IMG/VR virus record: IMGVR_UViG_3300042907_001080
Span: 62,001 to 126,000 of that record
DNA length: 64,000 nucleotides
Source of the DNA: a virus
Direction: 5' to 3' (one strand)
Part shown: one piece after another, positions 25,860 through 32,601 of the stretch
How positions within the stretch are numbered: position 1 is the first letter of the stretch
Layout of the letters: every line of letters starts with the position of its first letter
Translations under genes and position numbers: made by a program
Notes under the pieces: generated by a model
The model's database searches: none
What the model was told of the DNA's origin: nothing
The model's input: only the letters and a program-made list of their open reading frames with translations

Positions 25860-26127
25860 CGCGACTTAGCAGACTCATCAGTTCCATTTTTTCTACAGTG
25901 TTTAATATTGTATTGATGGCATTGATTTCTTGTTGTGCTTTTTCTAAATATCCGCGATTTTTAGTTTGTCTATACAAGACCATTATTTTACTGTGCGCAG
26001 TAATGTGTTGGTTTATTATTTTTTCAATGCGTTGAACATCATGCGTAAACATTGGAAAGCGATTTCTCCATGCCGTAAACTGCTCACGTAGTTGTTTGAA
26101 GTCTTGTTCCGATTCCACTTTCATCAT
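25855..26127 (-). CDS. Small helical conserved protein downstream of gp23
   Basis: 90 aa from the ATG at 26127 (tandem ATGs at 26127 and 26124); a TTG at 26145 is in frame but lies inside the gp23 terminator, so I reject it. Highly charged and predicted alpha-helical throughout (DFKQLREQFTAWRN, VQRIEKIINQHI, YLEKAQQEINAINT), possibly coiled coil. A TAAATA core sits just before the ATGs with no Shine-Dalgarno, so expression may start from its own late promoter. Function unknown. Confidence 0.6.
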   Translation of the reverse strand: MMKVESEQDFKQLREQFTAWRNRFPMFTHDVQRIEKIINQHITAHSKIMVLYRQTKNRGYLEKAQQEINAINTILNTVEKMELMSLLSRG

Positions 26128-26143
26128 GATATTTAAGTCAAAC

Positions 26144-26167
26144 AAAAAGGCTCCGAAGAGCCTTTTT
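26144..26167 (-). terminator. Rho-independent terminator after gp23
   Basis: On the minus strand AAAAAGGCTC-TTCG-GAGCCTTTTT: a 10-bp stem closed by a stable TTCG tetraloop and ending in five T, 26 nt after the capsid gene stop. The clearest terminator in the window; it insulates highly expressed gp23 from the genes to the left. Confidence 0.9.
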
Positions 26168-26192
26168 GAAGTTGCGTTATACGTGTTACAGA

Positions 26193-27359
26193 TTAAGCAA
26201 AACGTAGGTTAGCGGATGTTACAGCAACAGTCGCCAAGTAATCAGCTGCGTTACCTAGAGAAGAAGCTGTGTTTGTCAACTCAACATAACCATAACGTGT
26301 CATGAAGGACACGACTGGTTCAAAAGTTGCTGGGTCAAGAACAACACCACTGCTCATCAATGGAATGTATGGGCAATAGAATGCTGCTGCGTCAGATTCG
26401 CTAGAACCTTTGTAACCAACTAGAACGTTGTCGTTCTCTGCATATGTGTTAACATACACTTTCATTGCACTGTTCAATGTACCAACGAACTTGGTGTTTG
26501 TTGGAGCTTCAAATGTGCCTTCTGTTGTGCGAGCAAAAGCAGAAGTAGTAGCACTTTGCAACAATGTTAATGTTGTTGGTGATACAACTGCCCAGTTACC
26601 AGCACCACGACGTGTACGCTGAGCGATCAAGTTAGCAGCACGGTTGATCTGAACTGCCAATGCGGCATGCTCGTCACCAACGAATGTTGCTGTTCCAGAT
26701 ACAGCAGCTTGGTCATATGTTAATACTGTTGAAGACAATGTAGCTAGGCTACGTAGAACTTCTTGATCGATCTCAGCTGTGATCTCTTGTGCAAGAGCAG
26801 CCATGATCTCAGCTTCGATGTCAATGCCTTGTTGGGCTTGTGCATCTTGAGCTGCTTCGAATGTCCAGCGAGCTGACAACTTACGTGTCTTAGCTTCAAC
26901 TGTTTGCTTCAAGATTTGAATGCTTAGTTTGTTACCTGCTACGCCTTCTAGTGCAGCTGTTGAAGCAGCCTTACCAGTAGTAGCACCAGCATAACCTTCA
27001 GCAATCTTGAATGGGCTTAGAGCCTCTTCACCAGCTGTAACGTTTCCACCAGTGCCGCTAAATGTATCGCTGTAGCGAACACGTAGAGTATGGATCTGAC
27101 CAACTGGACCTGTCATTGGCTGTACGCCAACTAATTCATTAGCAATGACCGTAGGCATTACACGTCTGATCACAGGAAGGATCACACGATTTAGTGTTGC
27201 AACGTTACCGGCGGATGTTGCTCCAGCGGTGGCACTCTCTGCCAAATACTTGCGGGTATTTTCTAGAGTTGTTGCCATTACTGAACGCTTGTTACCTTGA
27301 AGACCTTCTAAAAGGGCGTCTTTGGTTTCCGACCAGCGTGACTCGAGTAATTGTGACAT
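26193..27359 (-). CDS. 23: Major capsid protein gp23
   Basis: 388 aa, T4 gp23 family with HK97-like fold. Diagnostic segments are LNRVILPVIRRVMPTVIANELVGVQPMTGPVG (N-terminal arm and start of the core), ARWTFEAAQD, RRGAGNWAVVSP and YCPYIPLMSSGVV near the end. A gp21-type cleavage site, YLAE|S, occurs at residue 41, matching the place where T4 gp23 loses its N-terminal delta domain; the mature chain would be 347 aa, shorter than T4's. AAGGAGA precedes the ATG. It follows gp22 by 11 nt and is closed by a TTCG terminator, consistent with high late expression. Confidence 0.95.
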   Translation of the reverse strand: MSQLLESRWSETKDALLEGLQGNKRSVMATTLENTRKYLAESATAGATSAGNVATLNRVILPVIRRVMPTVIANELVGVQPMTGPVGQIHTLRVRYSDTFSGTGGNVTAGEEALSPFKIAEGYAGATTGKAASTAALEGVAGNKLSIQILKQTVEAKTRKLSARWTFEAAQDAQAQQGIDIEAEIMAALAQEITAEIDQEVLRSLATLSSTVLTYDQAAVSGTATFVGDEHAALAVQINRAANLIAQRTRRGAGNWAVVSPTTLTLLQSATTSAFARTTEGTFEAPTNTKFVGTLNSAMKVYVNTYAENDNVLVGYKGSSESDAAAFYCPYIPLMSSGVVLDPATFEPVVSFMTRYGYVELTNTASSLGNAADYLATVAVTSANLRFA

Positions 27360-27370
27360 TATAGTTCTCC

Positions 27371-28465
27371 TTAAACTTTTAGTCCCGCAAGCCTGCGGAT
27401 GTCAAATATCTCAGCGGTTTTTTCTTCTTTACCGCTGGATTGAGGTGCCTGTTTATCGCCTGTAATTTCTTTGCCTTCTGATAGTACTTTCTTCGCCGGT
27501 GCTCCACCATTCATTACTGCTGGTAGGTATTTGTCGAAAGCTGTACGTAGCTTTTCTGTTTGTGTTGATTCAAGCAGACTTTTCATGACTTCACGTTTGT
27601 CACCAGCCAAAGGATTCAGCAATTCGCTCATAACTTCCTTGCGTTGATTACTTTCTTTGATGACATGTAGTTCACGTTCTTTCTGTGCTACTTGTTGCTG
27701 TGCTTCTGCAACCATTTTTGCTGCTTGTTCCAATTCAGATTCTCTTGTCATCATAACTTTGAGAAGTTTTGCTGTTTCAGATTTCTCATTTAGATGACTT
27801 GCAGCATATTCGCTGGCAAATGATTCAAAAATTCTGCGACCAAAGTCATTTCTTCTAGCTGATTCAATGTCTTCCTTGAGCTGAGTCATTTCAGAACGTA
27901 GACCGTTCTGCACTGTTTCTGCTACTTTTACGGAAGCTGCTGTGATAAATTCTTTCTTGAGATTGTCAAACTTGGCTCTGCTTTCGCGTACTAATTTTAC
28001 TTTAGTTTCGGCCAAATCTTTCTTATCTGTGTGGAATTCTGCGATTTCTTTCGCCAGGGCATCCACGATAAAAGATTCTAATTTTGCAACATTGTTTGCA
28101 ACTGTCTTGCGATCTTCGTGTAGTTCTGCCAATTCTTTGTTAAGATTATTAAAGATAAATGATTCCATTGCTTTGGAATCGTCTTTCATTTTCTTAGTAT
28201 ACTTGGCGCGGGCTTCGATAAGTCCTTGGCGATCTTCTGCCAATTCACCTAACTCTGCCTGCAAGCGATCTGTTAGCATAGCTTCTACAGCTTCTACCAT
28301 TGCGCCTTTGTCATGCTCATACTTCTGAGCAAATTCTTCACGTAGTTCAGCGGTTACTTGATCACGGCTTTCTTGAATTCTGCTTTCCCAAGCTGATTCA
28401 ATTTCCGATTTGATTTCTTCGGAAATCACATTGTTTTCAAACAATTGTTTTACGATGTCTAGCAT
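27371..28465 (-). CDS. 22: Prohead core scaffold gp22
   Basis: 364 aa, long charged coiled-coil protein (VTAELREEFAQKYEHDKG; repeated E/K heptads) with the N-terminus MLDIVKQLFENN. It sits between protease gp21 and capsid gp23, as in T4, where gp22 forms the transient core that gp21 digests to peptides. Several (L/I)-A-E sites are visible (GELAED, KELAEL, KEIAEF). The C-terminus ends DIRRLAGLKV after a Lys/Gln-rich linker. Longer than T4 gp22 (about 270 aa). Confidence 0.88.
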   Translation of the reverse strand: MLDIVKQLFENNVISEEIKSEIESAWESRIQESRDQVTAELREEFAQKYEHDKGAMVEAVEAMLTDRLQAELGELAEDRQGLIEARAKYTKKMKDDSKAMESFIFNNLNKELAELHEDRKTVANNVAKLESFIVDALAKEIAEFHTDKKDLAETKVKLVRESRAKFDNLKKEFITAASVKVAETVQNGLRSEMTQLKEDIESARRNDFGRRIFESFASEYAASHLNEKSETAKLLKVMMTRESELEQAAKMVAEAQQQVAQKERELHVIKESNQRKEVMSELLNPLAGDKREVMKSLLESTQTEKLRTAFDKYLPAVMNGGAPAKKVLSEGKEITGDKQAPQSSGKEEKTAEIFDIRRLAGLKV

Positions 28466-28480
28466 GTGATTCTCCTACTG

Positions 28481-29113
28481 TTATTTGAGTCCAGAGATTA
28501 TTCTCTTGAGACTTTCTGCTAAGTATTTTTGAGCCTTGGGGTCGCCTTGAACTTCTTGTGCTATTTGATATGCCTTGTAACCGCCTGTGTTATTGATTAA
28601 ATGTTCGTATACTGGTGTGGGATAAGCTCCCGGGGCGCTAGGCTGTGCTACCACATCTACTGTGATTATTTCAAAACCCTGCACTTTGCCACTACTGTCT
28701 ACTTCGCCGGATCCTCTGGAACTAACACCCAGTTTGACTCCCGCCTCTAGCATGGACTGAATTAACTGTCCCATAGGAGTTGGAAGTATTTTTAGTTTTC
28801 CGTAGCCGTTAGGACCATCCATCCACATCTTGGTAATCATATGACTAACACGATCTAGATTAATTTTTAAATCCTGAGGATGATCAACTTCTCCAAGAAC
28901 GGAGTAGCCACCAGCGATCTGTTCATTGAGCGTTTTGACAGCCCTGCCAATTTCTTCAGAAGAGTAAACACGCTGATTTGCATTACGGATGTCTCCTTGA
29001 ATGCAAATGCCGTTTAGATGCAGCGACTTTTTACCGTCGCTGCCTTCGTCGCGCTCCAAGACAATCTTAGCCTGGTCAAAACTCAAATGTTCTGATAGAG
29101 TAGTTTTCACCAT
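28481..29113 (-). CDS. 21: Prohead maturation protease gp21
   Basis: 210 aa serine protease of the T4 gp21 (herpesvirus assemblin-like) fold, which digests the scaffold and trims gp23 in the prohead. Catalytic candidates are His in GEVDHPQ (around residue 79) and Ser in GVSSRGSG (around 130). NANQRVYSSEEIGRAV near the N-terminus and GFEIITVDVVAQPSAPGAYP after the Ser are family hallmarks. Near its own C-terminus YLAE|S is a potential self-cleavage site. Gene order 20-core-21-22-23 agrees with T4. Confidence 0.92.
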   Translation of the reverse strand: MVKTTLSEHLSFDQAKIVLERDEGSDGKKSLHLNGICIQGDIRNANQRVYSSEEIGRAVKTLNEQIAGGYSVLGEVDHPQDLKINLDRVSHMITKMWMDGPNGYGKLKILPTPMGQLIQSMLEAGVKLGVSSRGSGEVDSSGKVQGFEIITVDVVAQPSAPGAYPTPVYEHLINNTGGYKAYQIAQEVQGDPKAQKYLAESLKRIISGLK

Positions 29114-29122
29114 TAAGTCCTA

Positions 29123-29956
29123 TTATCTACGACCACGGAAAAGGCTTTGCTTGTTGTCTGGTGATTCTTTTGCACCAGCTTTTTCAGCACCATGTCCAGG
29201 TTCTTTCTTAGAGAACGCATTACCTGCTTTGCCGCCTGGGACATTGATGTTGCCAGCATTATCTTCGGTTGGCTTGCCTTTTAGCAATCCTGAACCTTTT
29301 AATTCACCTGTTTCTGAACCAGGAGCACCATTCTTGCCGCTTAGAATGTTGGCAGTTGTACCGCCCATGTCATTCTTGCCAGCTACAATAGACTTGTTGT
29401 TTACGCCGTCGTCACCCATTTTAGCTGGTGCAACTTTCTCGACGTATTCACGAACAGTTGCTAGGTCCATGCTGTCTTTCATTTTTTCGTCGCCCATGTC
29501 GCCCATGTCATCATCGCCCATGTCGCCCATGTCATCTCCGCCTTTGAGTTCATCAAATTTGGCTTGTAGTTCGTCTACAATGCTATCTAGGTCTTGGAAT
29601 AGTTCTTCTTCAGACTTTTCACCTTCTTCGTCATCCATTTCTGCATCGATGTCGCCTTCTAGCTCGTCAGTTGGATCACCGCCCATTGCGGGCATTTCGT
29701 CATCGCCTTCAATAGCAATGTCTTCAAATTCTTCGTCGACTTTGTCTTCTTCTGCATCGTCGTCTTTTGCAGCTTCGTCTACTTCTTCATCTTCTTCGTC
29801 TTTTTCTTCTTCTTCAGCAATTTCGCTGTCAATTAAAGATTCATAGATTTCACGAGATTTTGTTACCACATATTCGTGGAACAGTTCTTCTGCTTTAACT
29901 TGATCATCATTGACCAAATGCTCAAGCATCTGTTGTAGTAATTTATTGTCGGCCAT
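29123..29956 (-). CDS. Acidic prohead core protein (gp68-position)
   Basis: 277 aa from the ATG at 29956, preceded by GAGGAGA; an in-frame ATG at 29998 has no such site and adds only 14 residues. N-terminal helix MADNKLLQQMLEHLVNDD, then a very acidic central region (runs of E/D) with an (M)GD(D) repeat encoded by four 9-nt units, then a Gly/Asn/Lys-rich tail ending LFRGRR. It occupies the place of T4 core proteins 67/68, which are acidic and protease-digested; IAE sites fit. Core role inferred from position and composition. Confidence 0.7.
   Translation of the reverse strand: MADNKLLQQMLEHLVNDDQVKAEELFHEYVVTKSREIYESLIDSEIAEEEEKDEEDEEVDEAAKDDDAEEDKVDEEFEDIAIEGDDEMPAMGGDPTDELEGDIDAEMDDEEGEKSEEELFQDLDSIVDELQAKFDELKGGDDMGDMGDDDMGDMGDEKMKDSMDLATVREYVEKVAPAKMGDDGVNNKSIVAGKNDMGGTTANILSGKNGAPGSETGELKGSGLLKGKPTEDNAGNINVPGGKAGNAFSKKEPGHGAEKAGAKESPDNKQSLFRGRR
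29492..29533. repeat. Short 9-nt tandem repeat inside core-protein gene
   Basis: Four copies of GCCCATGTC arranged two plus two around a 6-nt spacer. They encode the GDM repeat of the acidic core protein, so length variation by slippage is possible. Confidence 0.7.
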
Positions 29957-30016
29957 GGTATTCTCCTCAAATGGTATGGGCTGTTGTTTATTTAACACGA
30001 AGATTACAAACCGGTG

Positions 30017-30673
30017 TTAAATGGTAGTTTTTTGATTGATTTGATCTGAATATATAGTATCAGGAAAACTTCTACTAAATTCATCGTAGGTGATATGACT
30101 GAGATTGGTCAGAGCAGGTCCTAGTCTGTCCGGTATAAATGCTCCAGGTTCTATGACTCTAAAAAAATGTGTGTGACGGAATTCTTTGATTACTTTTTCA
30201 GTTTGACTCAGCCAATTGCCATGATAAGTTGCTGCATCTGTTGATTTTTTATAGTTGAATGTGTCTGCGTAAATGTTGTTGAATTTACCGTTCAGCCCTT
30301 GATAGTCAAATCCAAAAATGTAGATGCTTTTATGTTCTTGGGTGGCTGCAAACCATAGTGCTGTGGGTCCTGAACTCCAGCCTTTGTGCGGACTGAAAAA
30401 ATTTACACCATGTTTGGTTTGTATGCCTTTATTGGGATTAGTCCAAACTTGATGTTTTTTGTTATAGCCAGACTCGATGATTTCGTTGACCATTTTCACA
30501 TCTACAGCTATTAAATAGTGAGGTTCAAACTCACGATACTGTGCATTACAGCCGTAGGTCACACCTTTGTTTATTAGAGATCGCAGGTTCAAGCACTGTC
30601 GACTGGTGCCGTTGCCTATAACAAACGCGGGGTTATTGTGCAGATGCTGCTTCTTCGCCAACTGGAGTTCCAT
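30017..30673 (-). CDS. Conserved phage protein with a GNG-type nucleotide-sugar-like motif
   Basis: 218 aa. NPAFVIGNGTSRQCLNL near the N-terminus, YGCNAQYREFEPHYLIAVD next, and KSIYIFGFDYQG in the middle resemble DUF115-like/glycosyltransferase-related Rossmann proteins (G-N-G-x-S, then C-N and D strands). The protein is a known companion of the head genes in marine T4-like phages as far as I recall, but its activity is not established. Its first 41 nt overlap the previous gene. No catalytic residues can be named with confidence. Confidence 0.6.
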   Translation of the reverse strand: MELQLAKKQHLHNNPAFVIGNGTSRQCLNLRSLINKGVTYGCNAQYREFEPHYLIAVDVKMVNEIIESGYNKKHQVWTNPNKGIQTKHGVNFFSPHKGWSSGPTALWFAATQEHKSIYIFGFDYQGLNGKFNNIYADTFNYKKSTDAATYHGNWLSQTEKVIKEFRHTHFFRVIEPGAFIPDRLGPALTNLSHITYDEFSRSFPDTIYSDQINQKTTI

Positions 30674-30884
30674 ACATTTGTCTTATAAAGTCCAGTTCAG
30701 ATTGTGATTCTAATTGATGTGCTTCGCTTTGAAGCCTCAGTTGATTGATTTGTCGCAGCGTAAGACGTATCTTTCTGGTGTCTTTTTTGTCAATGATGCT
30801 GCGATCTCTGCTGGATTCATATCTACGATCTTGAGCAAAGTCGTTGTTTTTTTCGTTGAAATAAAAGAATTCGTTAAGAAGCAT
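30633..30884 (-). CDS. Small basic/helical protein at the gp67 position
   Basis: 83 aa from the ATG at 30884 (the frame is open to 30935 but that part lies inside the portal gene). Starts MLLNEFFYFNE and continues with RKIRLTLRQINQLRLQSEAH and ELDFIRQMYGTP, a conserved helical pattern of T4-like marine phages. T4 places the 80-aa core protein gp67 directly after portal gene 20; this gene is in the same place and of the same size, but composition differs (basic centre). An AATAAATA box ends 4 nt before the ATG, with no Shine-Dalgarno. Confidence 0.65.
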   Translation of the reverse strand: MLLNEFFYFNEKNNDFAQDRRYESSRDRSIIDKKDTRKIRLTLRQINQLRLQSEAHQLESQSELDFIRQMYGTPVGEEAASAQ

Positions 30885-30888
30885 AATG

Positions 30889-30896
30889 TATTTATT
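30889..30896 (-). promoter_or_regulatory. Late promoter box (AATAAATA)
   Basis: Minus-strand AATAAATA in the 10-nt gap between the portal stop and the ATG at 30884; only 4 nt separate box and start codon, so the mRNA would start at or inside the codon. Confidence 0.45.
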
Positions 30897-32601
30897 ACTG
30901 AACTGGTGCTTCTGGTGCTGCTTCTGCCCCGGCATCTGCGCCTGGCTCTGCGGCAGCTGCCATATCTAAAGGTGCTTCTGCTTCTTGAGTTCCAACATCT
31001 GCAGCCATGCCTCCTGGTGTTACACCTATGCCTCTCAACTGACTCTGTGCATCGGCAGGTGCTTTGATATTAGAACCGTTTTCCTCACGCCACAGTTTTT
31101 CATTTTCTTTGATCTCATCTTCAGTCATGCCTAAGAATCGTTTCATGGCAAAACGCTTGCTGAGATGCGGAATCTGTACCACCTGTGAAAATGTAGCTGC
31201 TCTAGCTGTGTCTAATTCACTTTGACGATAAGCAGCAAAATTCTGCGGCTGATTGAATTTAAGTTCAAACAGTCCACTATCAATGTTTACACCTTGATCA
31301 TTAAGCCACAGCTTGAATTCAAGATCAAATGTTTCTACTATAATACTCTGTAGACGTTTGCAGTATTCGTTAAATCTCAATTCTTGTATGTAAGCTGTGC
31401 CTACTTTGCCGTCTGATACAGTGTTGGCTTGCTCGTCGATAGCTGTGGGCAAATAGCTAGCAGGGATGCGAAGAGCCCTAAACAGTTTGTTAGTAAAATA
31501 ACGTAAATCTGTAATTTCGCCAAGATTTGTACCTCCAGGCAATGTTTCTACTTTTGATCCACGACCTTCGGCGGTCTGTGGGAAGAAGTAGTCTTCGTTT
31601 ACACTTAGTGGATTATAACTAGCGTCTATGACATTTGCTCCGCCACCCGTTGATGAAGGAATACGTCGTTGTTGAATTTCATTTTTAACACGTTCAACAA
31701 AGCTCATAGCCATGTGTGCCGGCATATTTCCAACGTCTACATAGAAAATTCGTCTTTCTGGAGCACGTTGTATACGATAGATAATAATAGCATCTTCAAG
31801 CAATTCTTTCTGCTTGTAGACTTTGAACACTGATTCTAATAGACTATTACCAAAAGGATAGTTATTATCTAGTCCTTCTGACAATGAAATATGAATAACA
31901 TGTTTGGCATCCACTGTTATTTCATTGGTCTGATTACTGAATCTTGTGCCTACTGAACGTGCTGCATCACCTGCAAAGCCGCGGGCAAAACCACCACCTG
32001 TCTGATATGAACTAGTACCACTTGGAGCTGTGTTTGTGGTATTTTGTGGTGTGGTAGCTATGAATTCTTTGAAGTTGAAGTTGATATCACGGATCACATA
32101 CTGCTCGGGAATCTTGCCTTCTGATTCGTTAACAATTATCTTAGTGACTTTAGAAGCATCCACAAACAACCATTTTTTGGTTTCTGGATCACGAATAAAA
32201 AAGCAGTCTCCGTATTTGAATGCGTTGCGTAGTATGCGGAAGATTCTGGTTTCAAAGCTGTTCTGTTTGCACCACTTCTGTAGGCTGTCTTTGAGTATCT
32301 TGACTTCAGTGGCAGTGGGCTCACCACGGAAAAATGTATGAAACGGTGTGGCGTTTTCTTTGTCTTTTTGTGTACAGAATTCTGTGAGTATGTCCAAAGC
32401 AGCATTGACTTCCGAGTCCATGTCCATGGTATCATACTGCATGTATCGTTCTACACGATTGGGACTACCTGCGTAAACATCTGGTAGATAGCTGGAATAA
32501 TTAGCACGAGCAGGACCTGGACGGCCGCGACCACTGATTGGACTCATAGAGCCGCTGGTGTTATCTATGTTAACAGGGGTAAAGTATTTTTTCCAGCTCA
32601 T
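30895..32601 (-). CDS. 20: Portal vertex protein gp20
   Basis: 568 aa, T4 gp20 family; forms the dodecameric head vertex through which DNA enters. Landmarks: YMQYDTMDMDSEVNAALDILTEFC near residue 55, ELLEDAIIIYRIQRAPERRIFYVDVGN in the core, LPGGTNLGEITDLRYF and RALRIPASYL in the wing/stem region, KRFLGMTEDEI late. The C-terminus is a low-complexity Ala/Glu/Pro tail (about residues 530-568). The ATG overlaps the stop of the tape-measure gene by 4 nt, placing both in one transcript. Confidence 0.95.
   Translation of the reverse strand: MSWKKYFTPVNIDNTSGSMSPISGRGRPGPARANYSSYLPDVYAGSPNRVERYMQYDTMDMDSEVNAALDILTEFCTQKDKENATPFHTFFRGEPTATEVKILKDSLQKWCKQNSFETRIFRILRNAFKYGDCFFIRDPETKKWLFVDASKVTKIIVNESEGKIPEQYVIRDINFNFKEFIATTPQNTTNTAPSGTSSYQTGGGFARGFAGDAARSVGTRFSNQTNEITVDAKHVIHISLSEGLDNNYPFGNSLLESVFKVYKQKELLEDAIIIYRIQRAPERRIFYVDVGNMPAHMAMSFVERVKNEIQQRRIPSSTGGGANVIDASYNPLSVNEDYFFPQTAEGRGSKVETLPGGTNLGEITDLRYFTNKLFRALRIPASYLPTAIDEQANTVSDGKVGTAYIQELRFNEYCKRLQSIIVETFDLEFKLWLNDQGVNIDSGLFELKFNQPQNFAAYRQSELDTARAATFSQVVQIPHLSKRFAMKRFLGMTEDEIKENEKLWREENGSNIKAPADAQSQLRGIGVTPGGMAADVGTQEAEAPLDMAAAAEPGADAGAEAAPEAPVQ

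Noticed and set aside
29001-29846. 281-aa Ser-rich plus-strand frame antisense to gp21 and the core protein
   Set aside because: Reverse reading of acidic GAA/GAT-rich codons gives poly-Ser; not a gene.
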